A stretch of DNA of 64,000 bases from Cedecea neteri (GCF_000758305.1 NZ_CP009458.1:1798001-1862000); one strand, 5' to 3'; positions 50,790 through 60,621 are shown, counted from the stretch's first letter. Notes: generated by a model not told the origin, from the letters alone. A program made the numbers and translations.

Positions 50790-53696
50790 TTACTGGTGCG
50801 TCACAACAATCAAACGCAGGGCATCAAGACGCCAGTTAGCCTGGCTCAGCGCTTCCATCACCTGCTGGCGATTGGTTTCAATAGCCGCAAGTTCGTCGTC
50901 ACGAATGTTTGGGTTAACGGCTTTCAACGCTTCCAGACGGGACAGCTCAGCGCTCAGCTTCTCATCGGCTTCTTCACGAGCTGCGTCGATCAGCGCCTGT
51001 GCCGCATCGGCAACTTTCTCTTCCGCCACCTGCAGAATAGCGTGCACGTCGGACTGCACCGCATTCACCAGTTTGCTGCCGGTATGACGGTTAACCGCGC
51101 TGAGCTGGCGGTTAAAGCTTTCAAACTCCACCTGCGCCGCGAGGTTGGTGCCGTTTTTATCCACCAGCATGCGCACCGGCGTCGGCGGCAGGAAGCGGTT
51201 GAGCTGTAGCTGTTTAGGCGCTTTGGCCTCAACAACGTAAATCAGCTCCAGCAGCAGCGTACCCACCGGCAGCGCTTTGTTTTTCAGCAGAGACAGGGCA
51301 CAGCTACCGGTATCGCCTGACAGGATCAAATCCAGGCCATTGCGGATGATCGGGTGTTCCCAGGTCACAAACTGCGCGTCTTCGCGGGATAAGGCTACGT
51401 CACGCTCGAAGGTGATTGTGCAGCCGTCTTCCGGCAGGCCCGGGAAGTCCGGGACCAGCATATGGTCGGACGGCGTAATCACGACCATGTTGTCGCCGCG
51501 ATCGTCCTGGTTAATGCCGACGATATCAAACAGGTTCATCGCAAAGCTAACGAGGTTAGTGTCGTTATCTTGCTCGGAAATGGCTTCTGCCAGCGCCTGC
51601 GCTTTTTCACCGCCGTTGGAGTGAATTTCCAGCAGACGGTCGCGGCCCTGCTCAAGCTGCTGTTTAAGGGCATCGTGCTGCTCGCGGCACTGCTTGATCA
51701 GCGCGTCAAAGCCTTCGGTATTTTCCGGGGCCGCGAGATATTCGATCAGCTGCGGATAGACGCTGTCATAGATGGTGCGGCCGGTCGGGCAGGTATGCTC
51801 GAAGGCATCCAGACCGGCATGGTACCAGTCCACCAGGACCGACTGAGCGGTTTTTTCCAGGTACGGAACGTGGATCTGGATGTCGTGTGCCTGGCCAATA
51901 CGGTCGAGACGACCAATACGCTGTTCCAGCAGGTCCGGGTTAAACGGCAGGTCAAACATGACCAGCTGGCTGGCGAACTGGAAGTTACGGCCTTCTGAGC
52001 CAATTTCGGAGCAGAGCAGAACCTGTGCACCGGTATCTTCTTCCGCAAACCAGGCTGCAGCGCGGTCGCGTTCGATGATGGACATGCCTTCATGGAAGAC
52101 GGCGGCGCGGATGCCTTCGCGCTCGCGCAGAACTTGCTCCAGCTGAAGCGCCGTTGCGGCTTTGGCGCAGATCACCAGCACTTTCTGCGAACGGTGACTG
52201 GTCAGGTAACCCATCAGCCATTCAACGCGCGGGTCGAAGTTCCACCAGGTGCCGGTGTCGCCTTCGAATTCCTGATAAATCTGCTCCGGGTACAGCATGT
52301 CGCGGGCGCGATCTTCCACGGACTTACGCGCGGCCATAATACCGGAGACTTTAATCGCCGTTTGGTACTGGGTTGGCAGCGGTAGACGAATGGTGTGCAG
52401 TTCGCGTTTCGGGAAACCCTTCACGCCGTTACGGGTGTTACGGAACAGCACGCGGCTTGTGCCGTGCCTGTCCATCAGCATGGAGACCAGCTCCTGGCGT
52501 GCGGCTTCACTGCCTTCGCGATCGCTGTTGGCGGTTTGCAGCAGCGGCTCGATATCCTGCTCGCCGATCAGCTCACCCATGGTATTCAGTTGCTCATCGG
52601 TCAGATGGTCACCCGCCAGCAGCAAAGCAACGGCGTCTGCGACCGGGCGATAATTCTGCTGCTCGTCGACGAACATAGCGAAATCATGGAAGCGATTTGG
52701 ATCCAGCAGGCGTAAGCGCGCGAAGTGGCTTTCCATGCCCAGCTGTTCAGGCGTGGCGGTCAGCAACAGAACGCCGGGTACATGCTCGGCCAGTTGTTCA
52801 ATCGCCTGATATTCACGGCTAGGCGCGTCTTCGCTCCACACCAGGTGGTGGGCCTCATCGACAACCAGCAGATCCCACTCCGCTTCGCAGAGGTTTTCCA
52901 GGCGCTGTTTATTGCGGCGCACGAAGTCCAGCGAACAAATGACCAATTGTTCGGTGTCAAACGGGTTACTGCTGTCGTGCTGGGCTTCCGCGTAACGTTC
53001 ATCGTCAAACAGCGCGAAGCGCAGGTTAAAGCGACGCAGCATTTCGACCAGCCACTGATGCTGCAGGGTTTCCGGCACCACAATCAGAACGCGTTCGGCA
53101 CTGCCGGCCAGCAGTTGCTGGTGGATGATCATCCCGGCTTCAATGGTTTTACCCAGGCCAACTTCATCCGCGAGCAATACGCGCGGCGCATGGCGGCGGC
53201 CAACGTCATGAGCGATGTTTAGCTGGTGAGGGATCAGGCTGGTGCGCATCCCGCGAAGGCCGCTCCAAATCTGGCGCGACTGTTCACTCTGGTATTTGCG
53301 GGCGCGGAAACGCAGCGCAAAACGGTCCATACGGTCGATTTGCCCGGCAAACAGACGATCCTGCGGCTTGCTGAAGACCAGTTTGCTGTCGAGGAACACT
53401 TCGCGCAGCAGAACCTCTTGTTCTTCGGTATCGAGACGGGTGCCGAAGTAGGCGAGTAACCCCTTTTCTTCCTTAACTTCATCAACTTTCAGCTGCCAGC
53501 CTTCATGGCTGGTAATCACATCGCCTGGGTTAAACATCACGCGGGTGATCGGGGAGTCATTTCTGGCGTACAGACGATTTTCACCCGTTGCCGGGAAGAG
53601 CAGGGTAACCATACGCGCATCCAGCGCCACCACGGTTCCCAGTCCCAGTTCGCTTTCGGTATCGCTGATCCAACGTTGACCAAGTGTAAAAGGCAT
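50790..53696 (-). CDS. rapA: RNA polymerase-associated helicase RapA (HepA)
   Basis: This 968-residue SWI/SNF-family ATPase binds RNA polymerase and helps recycle it after transcription. The N-terminal Tudor-like domains start MPFTLGQRWISDTESELG. The helicase core has Walker A LADEVGLGKTIEAGM near 175 and the DEAH box VVDEAHHLVW near 278. The second RecA lobe includes SEIGSEGRNFQFASQLVMFDLP and EQRIGRLDRIGQ. It has the same length as in E. coli. ERIC-type repeats lie on both sides of the gene. Confidence 0.98.
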   Translation of the reverse strand: MPFTLGQRWISDTESELGLGTVVALDARMVTLLFPATGENRLYARNDSPITRVMFNPGDVITSHEGWQLKVDEVKEEKGLLAYFGTRLDTEEQEVLLREVFLDSKLVFSKPQDRLFAGQIDRMDRFALRFRARKYQSEQSRQIWSGLRGMRTSLIPHQLNIAHDVGRRHAPRVLLADEVGLGKTIEAGMIIHQQLLAGSAERVLIVVPETLQHQWLVEMLRRFNLRFALFDDERYAEAQHDSSNPFDTEQLVICSLDFVRRNKQRLENLCEAEWDLLVVDEAHHLVWSEDAPSREYQAIEQLAEHVPGVLLLTATPEQLGMESHFARLRLLDPNRFHDFAMFVDEQQNYRPVADAVALLLAGDHLTDEQLNTMGELIGEQDIEPLLQTANSDREGSEAARQELVSMLMDRHGTSRVLFRNTRNGVKGFPKRELHTIRLPLPTQYQTAIKVSGIMAARKSVEDRARDMLYPEQIYQEFEGDTGTWWNFDPRVEWLMGYLTSHRSQKVLVICAKAATALQLEQVLREREGIRAAVFHEGMSIIERDRAAAWFAEEDTGAQVLLCSEIGSEGRNFQFASQLVMFDLPFNPDLLEQRIGRLDRIGQAHDIQIHVPYLEKTAQSVLVDWYHAGLDAFEHTCPTGRTIYDSVYPQLIEYLAAPENTEGFDALIKQCREQHDALKQQLEQGRDRLLEIHSNGGEKAQALAEAISEQDNDTNLVSFAMNLFDIVGINQDDRGDNMVVITPSDHMLVPDFPGLPEDGCTITFERDVALSREDAQFVTWEHPIIRNGLDLILSGDTGSCALSLLKNKALPVGTLLLELIYVVEAKAPKQLQLNRFLPPTPVRMLVDKNGTNLAAQVEFESFNRQLSAVNRHTGSKLVNAVQSDVHAILQVAEEKVADAAQALIDAAREEADEKLSAELSRLEALKAVNPNIRDDELAAIETNRQQVMEALSQANWRLDALRLIVVTHQ

Positions 53697-53837
53697 AAGT
53701 TTTCGGCTCTATTTCAGTGACTTAAATTTGCAGGCAATAGCATGGCAACCGCGCACAGGCGGCGCAGTTGTTTAAAATTGGGTCTAAGGATTCGAAGAAA
53801 GGGCGCTATGGTACTGGATGGCAACGGATTCGTCACG

Positions 53838-53915
53838 TACTCGTCATGCTTCAAATTACGGCGGCGCTGGCTGCGCGCTCTTAGCGCCTTGCCGTAAGCT
53901 GAGTTATGTCGAGTA
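53838..53915. repeat. Short ERIC-related inverted repeat between polB and rapA
   Basis: A 78-base element has 25-base imperfect terminal inverted repeats (53838-53862 and 53891-53915, 19 of 25 matching). It begins tactcgtcatgcttcaa, close to the start of the ERIC element at 50656, but lacks the central cagtcacttac/gtaagctcctg core. It begins three bases after the polB stop codon, so it probably forms a hairpin at the end of the polB message. Confidence 0.72.
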
Positions 53916-53918
53916 TTT

Positions 53919-56279
53919 TTAAAATAGCCCCATCTGCCCCGTCATCAGTGTAGCAAAGTCGTCCTCAAGGAAGGGCAAAATCCCCTCGGCGACGGGCTGC
54001 AGCTGGCGAGTCAGGTAGTGGTCATAATCCAGCGGAGACTGCTGATAATCAACCGGTTCCGGGCCGCTCAGGGTCATGACATATTTTATCGTACCGCGGT
54101 TCTGGTACTGTGCAGGCCTGCCCAGACGCTGGTTATGCTCATCGGCAAGCCTTGCCGCGCGAACGTGCGGCGGCACGTTTTTCTGGTACTCGCTTAACGG
54201 GCGACGCAGGCGCTTGCGATAGATGAGCTGTGAATCCAGCTCACCCGCCATCAGACTGGCAATGGTTTCGCGGATGTAGTCCTGATAGGGCTCGCCGCGG
54301 AAAATTCGCAAATAGAGCGTCTGCTGGAACTGCTGGGCGAGGGGCGTCCAGTCGGTGCGCACCGTTTCAAGCCCTTTAAAGACCATACGCTGTTCGTCGC
54401 CTTCCTGAATAAGCCCTGCGTAGCGCTTTTTGCTGCCCTGGTCCGTTCCCCGGATAGTCGGCATCAGAAAACGGCAGAAGTGCGTTTCGTACTCCAGCTC
54501 CAGGGCACAGTCGAGATTCAGCGTGGTTTTCAGATGCTGTTGCCACCAGGTGTTGACGTACTCAACCAGCTTCCTGCCAATTTGCGCGGCGTCTTCTTCG
54601 CTATGGGCTTTTTTCAGCCAGACAAAGGTTGAATCCGTATCGCCGTATATAACGTCATAGCCCTGGGATTCAATCAGGGCCTTTGTCTGGCGCATGATCT
54701 CATGACCGCGCATGGTGATCGACGAAGCCAGGCGTGGATCGAAAAAGCGACAGGCGCTGGTGCCCAGCACGCCGTAAAAGGCATTCATGATGATTTTGAG
54801 CGCCTGAGAGAGCGGTTTGTTACCGTGGCGCTTTGCCTCGTCCCGGCCATGCCAGATCTGGCTCACGATCTCCGGCAGGCAGTGTTTGTCGCGGGAGAAC
54901 CAGCCGCCAATAAACCCTTCAACGGAGTGCGTCACATCGGGCTGGGCTGTACCTTCGACGAGCCCGACCGGATCGATTAAGAAAGTGCGGATAATCGACG
55001 GGTACAGGCTTTTATAATCGAGCACCAGCACTGAATCATACAGCCCTGGGCGCGAATCCATCACATAGCCGCCGGGGCTTGCCTGCGGCGGAACCTCGCC
55101 CAGATTGGGGGCGACATAGCCTGCACGGTGCATACGCGGGAAATAAAGGTGGCTGAATGCCGCAACCGAGCCGCCGTGTTTATCCAGCGGGAGCCCGTTG
55201 ACCGTCGCCCGCTCCAGCAGGAAAGGCATTAGCTCTGTTTTGTGGAAAATACGCGTGACCAGTTCGCAGTCTTTGAGGTTATAGGTCGCCAGCGCGGGTT
55301 TGTCTTCGGCAAAGCGGCGGTCGATCTCATCCATACGATCCCAGGGATTATCAATCGACTTCCCTTCACCGAGAAGTTCGCGGGACACTGTTTCCAGCGA
55401 AAACGAAGAGAAATTCCAGAACGCCGATTTTAGCGCTTCAATGCCGTCGATAATCACCCGGCCCGCAAGTTGGGCAAAGAAAACGCCCTGCTTAAAGCCG
55501 TGCTCACGCCATTCTAGCGGGCTGTTGCCTCGTCCTAAACGAAGCGGAACCTGGTAGCGTTCGGCCATTTTTTGCAGCACGCGCAGGTCAAACTGCACGA
55601 CGTTCCAGCCGATCAACACATCGGGATCGTGCTCGGCAAACCAGCTATTCAGCTTCTCCAGCAGCAAAGGACGGCTGGCGACATATTCCAGCGTAAAATC
55701 CAGGCCCGCAGCATCGCCGTTTTCAGGCCCGAGCATATAGACGTGGCGCTGCCCGCAGCCTTCGAGGCCGATGCAGTACAGCTCGCCGTGTCGATTCGTT
55801 TCGATATCCAGCGAGACCCATTTCAACGGCGGGCGGTATTCCGGGGCGGGTTTCAGGCGGGTATCCAGCAGCACATCGCCCTGAGGATGACCGCTAAACC
55901 AGACCGGCGCGGTAATAAAGCGTTCCATCAGGAAGCGCTCCGGCGGGCGAATATCCGCCTCATAGACCGTCACGCCGCCGTCGCGCAGCAGTTTCTCCAG
56001 CCGCATTAACTGGCGGTGCTGCTGGCAATACAGGCCCGCCACCGGCTGGCGATGGAAGTCTTTGAGTTCAAGCGGCGTAAGGCGGAACTGGTTTTCACCG
56101 ACTAGCAGACGCTGCGCCTGGGCTAGCTGGGACTGGGGAATAAAAGCGACGGATTCCTGCGGCGGCAGGCGCACCTTAAGCGGGCCATCCTCCGTGGCCA
56201 GCCAGAAGTCGACTTCGGTACCGCGCGGGGTGTCTCGCCAGTGCCTGGTCAGCAGAAACCCCTGACGAGCTTGAGACAC
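53919..56279 (-). CDS. polB: DNA polymerase II (family B), SOS-inducible
   Basis: This 786-residue polymerase takes part in replication restart and some translesion synthesis. The 3'-5' exonuclease region has SLDIETNRHGE, and polymerase motif A is LDYKSLYPSIIRTF. Motif B lies in PLSQALKIIMNAFYGVLG and motif C is IYGDTDSTFVW. The start is GTG 56279 (VSQARQGFLLTRHW), corresponding to the GTG start of E. coli polB; 14 further codons upstream are open but lack similarity. A LexA box lies 55 bases upstream. In K-12 araD would adjoin it, but here yabI does. Confidence 0.97.
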   Translation of the reverse strand: MSQARQGFLLTRHWRDTPRGTEVDFWLATEDGPLKVRLPPQESVAFIPQSQLAQAQRLLVGENQFRLTPLELKDFHRQPVAGLYCQQHRQLMRLEKLLRDGGVTVYEADIRPPERFLMERFITAPVWFSGHPQGDVLLDTRLKPAPEYRPPLKWVSLDIETNRHGELYCIGLEGCGQRHVYMLGPENGDAAGLDFTLEYVASRPLLLEKLNSWFAEHDPDVLIGWNVVQFDLRVLQKMAERYQVPLRLGRGNSPLEWREHGFKQGVFFAQLAGRVIIDGIEALKSAFWNFSSFSLETVSRELLGEGKSIDNPWDRMDEIDRRFAEDKPALATYNLKDCELVTRIFHKTELMPFLLERATVNGLPLDKHGGSVAAFSHLYFPRMHRAGYVAPNLGEVPPQASPGGYVMDSRPGLYDSVLVLDYKSLYPSIIRTFLIDPVGLVEGTAQPDVTHSVEGFIGGWFSRDKHCLPEIVSQIWHGRDEAKRHGNKPLSQALKIIMNAFYGVLGTSACRFFDPRLASSITMRGHEIMRQTKALIESQGYDVIYGDTDSTFVWLKKAHSEEDAAQIGRKLVEYVNTWWQQHLKTTLNLDCALELEYETHFCRFLMPTIRGTDQGSKKRYAGLIQEGDEQRMVFKGLETVRTDWTPLAQQFQQTLYLRIFRGEPYQDYIRETIASLMAGELDSQLIYRKRLRRPLSEYQKNVPPHVRAARLADEHNQRLGRPAQYQNRGTIKYVMTLSGPEPVDYQQSPLDYDHYLTRQLQPVAEGILPFLEDDFATLMTGQMGLF

Positions 56280-56333
56280 GCTGCATTCTCTCTCAGGAAA
56301 AGTGTTTAGATTATAGCGCAAACAACCGTTATT

Positions 56334-56353
56334 TACTGCATTTATATACAGTG
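56334..56353 (-). promoter_or_regulatory. LexA box (SOS operator) of polB
   Basis: The core CTGCATTTATATACAG fits CTG-N10-CAG with an AT-rich alternating centre. It lies about 55 bases upstream of polB, matching the known LexA control of polB (dinA) in E. coli. Confidence 0.88.
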
Positions 56354-56477
56354 TTGTTGGTCAGGCGTGTGAATTATCCGGAACTTTACCGTCTATTCTT
56401 TATTCATAGAAATGAGACCTTGACGCCTGTCACGTTAATTCTGGAGAATCGCCCGCTCGCTCATCGACGGAAAGCTT

Positions 56478-57245
56478 ATGGAATCCTTGCTGGAACACTT
56501 TATTACACAGTCAGTGGCATATTCGCTTATCGCGGTGATGCTGGTGGCCTTTTTTGAGTCGCTGGCGCTGGTGGGGCTTATCCTGCCTGGCACGGTGATG
56601 ATGGCCGGACTGGGTGCGCTGATCGGCAGTGGCCAGGTCAATTTCTATTATGCTTGGGGAGCCGGGATTATAGGTTGCCTGCTGGGCGACTGGATCTCGT
56701 TCTGGCTTGGGCAGCGCTTCAAAGGCCCGCTACACCGCTGGTCATTTATGAAGAAGAATAAGGCGCTGCTGGATAAGACCGAGCACGCGCTGCATCAGCA
56801 CAGCATGTTTACCATTCTTGTCGGACGCTTTGTTGGCCCTACGCGCCCGCTAGTGCCGATGGTGGCCGGGATGCTGGATTTACCGCTGGCGAAGTTTTTG
56901 CCACCGAATATTATCGGCTGCCTGTTCTGGCCGCCGCTCTATTTTCTACCGGGTATCCTCGCCGGGGCAGCAATCGACATTCCTGCAGACATGAAAAGCG
57001 CGAGCTTCAAGTGGCTGCTTTTGGCGGTGGCTTTACTGCTTTGGCTGGCTGCGTGGCTAAGCTGGCGTTGGTATCGCAGCGGTAAGCAAGGCTCAGATCG
57101 ACTGGCCCGCTATTTACCGCAGGCCCGACTAAACTGGCTGGCTCCGCTTATGCTGGTGGCGGGCATTGGCAGTTTTGTGGCCTTGCTGCAGCATCCATTA
57201 ATGCCGGTTTACTGGGACATCCTGTGGAAGGTGCTGTCGCACTAA
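56478..57245 (+). CDS. yabI: DedA-family inner-membrane protein YabI
   Basis: This 255-residue DedA/SNARE-associated (VTT) domain protein has five to six membrane segments. Family motifs are ESLALVGLILPGTVMMAGLGALIGSG, GDWISFWLGQRF and the conserved VGRFVGPTRPLVPMVAGM. DedA proteins act as lipid scramblases or undecaprenyl-phosphate transporters and support membrane potential; the specific role of YabI is not fixed. It converges with thiQ, and the two stop codons overlap (57242-57245). In E. coli araC separates it from polB. Confidence 0.93.
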   Translation: MESLLEHFITQSVAYSLIAVMLVAFFESLALVGLILPGTVMMAGLGALIGSGQVNFYYAWGAGIIGCLLGDWISFWLGQRFKGPLHRWSFMKKNKALLDKTEHALHQHSMFTILVGRFVGPTRPLVPMVAGMLDLPLAKFLPPNIIGCLFWPPLYFLPGILAGAAIDIPADMKSASFKWLLLAVALLLWLAAWLSWRWYRSGKQGSDRLARYLPQARLNWLAPLMLVAGIGSFVALLQHPLMPVYWDILWKVLSH

Positions 57246-57940
57246 TTGCCTATCCCCAACAGCGCGGAGGCGCTTGCCTCACCGCTGAGCAATGTGCCTG
57301 TTTCGCCGTCCCATGCAATGCGCCCGTCTTTTACCACGATGCTACGATGGGCGATACGGGCGGCATCTTCAATACTGTGAGAAACCATCAGCAGCGCCAG
57401 CTGTTGCTCCCGACACAGCTCATCGAGCAGCTGCAGCATCTCTTTGCGCAGCGCCGGATCGAGCGCCGAGAAAGGTTCGTCCAGCAGTAAAACGGGCTGC
57501 TGACGAACCAGGCAGCGGGCGAGGGCAACGCGCTGCCGTTGGCCGCCGGAAAGCTGAGACGGCAGGCGATCCAGCATGTCAGTTAACCCCACGCGTTCCA
57601 CTATCTCTATCAGCCGCTGCTTCTGGGCTTCATCAAGTTTCATTCCCGGATGCATGCCCAGGGCGATATTTTGCCGGACGGTCAAATGGCTAAACAGATT
57701 ATTTTCCTGGAAAAGCATGGAAACCGGGCGGGCTGAAGGCGGTGTCCGGGTGTGATCCACGCCGGCGATGACGATGCCGCCGCTGGCAGGCGGTAGGAAC
57801 CCGGCGACCAGGCTCAGCAACGTACTTTTTCCCGCGCCGCTTGGCCCCAGGATGGCGATTCGTTCTCCCGCCGCAACCTTCAGGGAAAAGCGCATGGGTA
57901 AGTGCTGGTACAGCCAGGTTACATCAGTCAGAGTTAGCAT
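57242..57940 (-). CDS. thiQ: Thiamine ABC transporter, ATPase subunit
   Basis: This 232-residue ATPase energises uptake of thiamine and its phosphates. It shows Walker A LGPSGAGKSTLL near 32, the Q-loop MLFQENNLF, signature LSGGQRQRVALAR, Walker B LLLDEPFSALDP and the H-loop SHSIED. ATG 57940 (MLTLTDVTWLYQHLP) matches E. coli; the frame is open seven codons further up. It overlaps thiP by 17 bases and is the last gene of the thiBPQ operon. Confidence 0.97.
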   Translation of the reverse strand: MLTLTDVTWLYQHLPMRFSLKVAAGERIAILGPSGAGKSTLLSLVAGFLPPASGGIVIAGVDHTRTPPSARPVSMLFQENNLFSHLTVRQNIALGMHPGMKLDEAQKQRLIEIVERVGLTDMLDRLPSQLSGGQRQRVALARCLVRQQPVLLLDEPFSALDPALRKEMLQLLDELCREQQLALLMVSHSIEDAARIAHRSIVVKDGRIAWDGETGTLLSGEASASALLGIGN

Positions 57941-59534
57941 CTTGCCCCGGAAGTTTTTCAATCAAGGTAAACAGCATAAAACAAAGCAGCAGCAGGAGCA
58001 GCGCTGTGATCGCGCCGTCCTGGCTGCGGTAAGAGCCGATCTGCTGATACAGCCAGAAGGGCAGGGTTCTAAAGTCTTCGTTACCGAACAGCGCCACTAC
58101 GCCAAAATCGCCAATCGACAACACGCAGGCAAAGGCCAGCGCCTGAGCTATTGGGCGTTTCAGCGCTTTTAACTCAATGAATCGCAGGCGATTATAGCCG
58201 CTGATATCCAGCGACTGGCAAAGCTGTGTATAGCGTTCCGCTACGTCTCGCATGGGGTTTTCGAGCACTTTCAGGGCATAAGGAATCGCCATCAGCGCAT
58301 TGGTAAAAATAACAATTCCGTCGGCAGATTGTGGCAGGCCCACGGTGTTGTTTAGCAGCAGGAAGAAGCCAGTGGCGAGGACGATGCCCGGCATCGCCAG
58401 AATCAACATACCGCTAAGTTCAATGGCCTGCCCGGCGAAGCGTTGGTTACGAAGCCGAAGTTCACGCGAGCTCCAAAGCAGCATCAGCGTTAGCGTCACG
58501 CTGATAAGCCCGGCGGCAATGGCAATTCTCAGTGAAGTCCAGAGCGCGTTCCACAGGGCAGGCTGCCGCAGCACGCTGCCCATGCTGCCGTTAATCCCGT
58601 CGACCATCACCGCCAGCAGCGGTGGGAGAAGCAGCAGCAGGGCGAGCAGAATAAGCAGGCCATCGCTAAGTTTTCGGCGCAGAGAATCCTGCGGATCCCG
58701 CCACCCCTGAAGCTGGCTGACGCCGACGGGAATCGCCTTACTTAACTTCTGGCTCAACAACACCAGGCCAAGGCAGCACGCCATTTGCAGCAGGGCCAGC
58801 AATGCCGCTTTGGCGGGATCGTAGTCGTAGCTTAATGCCTGAAAGATGGCCAGTTCGATGGTTGTTGCTTGCGGGCCTCCACCCAAGGAAAGCACGGTGG
58901 CGAAGCTCGCGAAGCAAAGCATAAAAATCAGGGCACCAACCGGGAGTATCTGTCGGCGCAGCCAGGGCCATTCGACAAAACGGAAGAAATTCCAGCCCTG
59001 CATTCCCAGCTGTGCCGCCAACTGGCGCTGTTCCGAAGGGATATTGTTCAGCGCCTGCAGCAGAAGGCGGGTCGCCATCGGCATATTAAAGAAGACGTGC
59101 GCCAGCAGAATGCCCTGCAGGCCATAAGGGGAAAAGTGCCATTCAAAGCCGAGCCAGCCGCAGAGCGTTGCCAGCCAGCCTTCTCGCCCATAAACGGAAA
59201 GAATGCCGAAGACGGCCACCAGTACCGGCAGTACCAGCGTCATGGCGCAAAGCCGAAGTAGCGCCAGTCGGCCTGGGAAACGGCGGCGGTAGAGCGCGCG
59301 GGCTAAAAATATTGCCGGGAAAACGGAAAATGCGGCGGAAAGAAATGCCTGCCAGAAGGAGAAACGCAGGACGTGCCAAAGATAGCCGTCCTGCAAGATG
59401 GCGAAGACATCCGTCTGCGGAGCGTTAAGCCACAGCGCCAGAAAAGCCGCCAGGGCTACCGCCACGACCAGCGTCGCGGCAAATAGCCCTGGATACAGCC
59501 AGCCTGGTATTAGTGGCTGACGGCGCGTTGCCAT
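57924..59534 (-). CDS. thiP: Thiamine ABC transporter, permease subunit
   Basis: This 536-residue inner-membrane permease is a tandem duplication of two BPD_transp_1 units with about 12 membrane segments. EAA loops are visible in each half (for example AAQLGMQGWNFFRFVEWPWLR and CQSLDISGYNRLRFIELKAL). It has the same length as E. coli ThiP. It overlaps thiB by 25 bases upstream and thiQ by 17 bases downstream, so all three subunits are translationally coupled. Confidence 0.97.
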   Translation of the reverse strand: MATRRQPLIPGWLYPGLFAATLVVAVALAAFLALWLNAPQTDVFAILQDGYLWHVLRFSFWQAFLSAAFSVFPAIFLARALYRRRFPGRLALLRLCAMTLVLPVLVAVFGILSVYGREGWLATLCGWLGFEWHFSPYGLQGILLAHVFFNMPMATRLLLQALNNIPSEQRQLAAQLGMQGWNFFRFVEWPWLRRQILPVGALIFMLCFASFATVLSLGGGPQATTIELAIFQALSYDYDPAKAALLALLQMACCLGLVLLSQKLSKAIPVGVSQLQGWRDPQDSLRRKLSDGLLILLALLLLLPPLLAVMVDGINGSMGSVLRQPALWNALWTSLRIAIAAGLISVTLTLMLLWSSRELRLRNQRFAGQAIELSGMLILAMPGIVLATGFFLLLNNTVGLPQSADGIVIFTNALMAIPYALKVLENPMRDVAERYTQLCQSLDISGYNRLRFIELKALKRPIAQALAFACVLSIGDFGVVALFGNEDFRTLPFWLYQQIGSYRSQDGAITALLLLLLCFMLFTLIEKLPGQDANSD

Positions 59535-60493
59535 TCATTGATCCATGCTGCGCGTTGAGCAGCTACCTGCTGAGGGGTGAATTCCAGCGTGGTTTGCGGC
59601 TTCACCAGGCTGTCGAAGCCAGCAGGTAACGCTACGTTAGTCACCGGGTACATCCAGTTGCCGGTAGCAATGGTGTTCTGGAAACCTGGTGTGGCGATGA
59701 ATTTGATAAATTTCTCGGCGAGTTCAGGCTGTTTGCTGTTCGCCAGTCTGCCCGCCACTTCAACCTGCAGGTAATGCCCTTCGCTGAAATCCGCGGCGGC
59801 GTAGTTGTCTTTCTTATCTTCAATGATGTGGTAGGCCGGGGAGGTGGTATAGCTCAGCACCAGGTCGGCTTCCCCTTTCAGGAACAAGCCGTAAGCTTCG
59901 CTCCAGCCTTTAGTGACGGTGACAGTTTTCTTCGCCAGCTTTTGCCAGGCTTCAGGGGCTTTATCGCCGTACACTTTTTGCATCCACAGCAGCAGGCCAA
60001 GCCCTGGGGTGCTGGTGCGTGGATCTTCGTAAATGACCTTCCATTTTTGATCGCTTTCAACCAACTCTTTCAGGCTTTTTGGCGGGTTTTTTAGCTTGTT
60101 CTTGTCGTATACGAAAGCAAAGTAGCCGTAATCGTAAGGCACGAAGGTGCTGTTTTTCCAGCCGCCAGGCACCTGAAGGGTGGCGTTTTCGACGTTAGAG
60201 GGGGCAAACAGTTTGGTTTGCGTGGCGGCTTCTACCAGATTGTTGTCCAGCCCCAGCACGACGTCTGCTTTGCTGTTCTTACCTTCCATGCGTACGCGGT
60301 TCAGCAGAGAAACGCCATCTTCAAGCGCCACAAATTTCAGCTCGCAGTTACAGTCGGCCTCAAAGGCTTTTTTCACCGCCGGGCCAGGGCCCCAGTCGGC
60401 GGCGAACGAGTCGTAGGTGTAGACGGTTAATACAGGTTTAGCGAAAACGGGCATGGCGGCCAGCGCCAGCAGCGGCAGAAACTTTTTGAACAC
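59510..60493 (-). CDS. thiB: Thiamine-binding periplasmic protein
   Basis: This 327-residue solute-binding protein delivers thiamine, TMP and TPP to ThiPQ. The signal peptide is (M)FKKFLPLLALAAMPVFA, cleaved before KPVLTVYTYDSFAADWGPGP. The disulfide pair CNC is at about 55-57. The start codon is GTG 60493, which gives the exact E. coli length; the frame continues up to a UUG at 60541 inside the riboswitch. Expression is set by the TPP riboswitch just upstream. Confidence 0.96.
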   Translation of the reverse strand: MFKKFLPLLALAAMPVFAKPVLTVYTYDSFAADWGPGPAVKKAFEADCNCELKFVALEDGVSLLNRVRMEGKNSKADVVLGLDNNLVEAATQTKLFAPSNVENATLQVPGGWKNSTFVPYDYGYFAFVYDKNKLKNPPKSLKELVESDQKWKVIYEDPRTSTPGLGLLLWMQKVYGDKAPEAWQKLAKKTVTVTKGWSEAYGLFLKGEADLVLSYTTSPAYHIIEDKKDNYAAADFSEGHYLQVEVAGRLANSKQPELAEKFIKFIATPGFQNTIATGNWMYPVTNVALPAGFDSLVKPQTTLEFTPQQVAAQRAAWINEWQRAVSH

Positions 60494-60536
60494 TTTGCAC
60501 CTCAGTAAAAGGGGGCAAAGGAATTGAGTTGATCGT

Positions 60537-60621
60537 CTCAAATCCCTTCGCCGGCGTTATCCGGATCAGGTTCGACGGGTATTATCTCAGCGCAGACAAA
60601 CTGTCCTGGCACCCCGTTGAG
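60537..60621 (-). promoter_or_regulatory. TPP riboswitch (THI element) of thiBPQ, source of SroA RNA
   Basis: Read leftward, the element has every conserved block: ACGGGGTGCC, CTGAGATAATACCCG, GAACCTGATC and CCGGCGAAGGGA, closed by a ctcaa/ttgag stem. When thiamine pyrophosphate binds, thiBPQ expression is reduced. In E. coli and Salmonella the short attenuated transcript from this site is the small RNA SroA. Confidence 0.95.
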
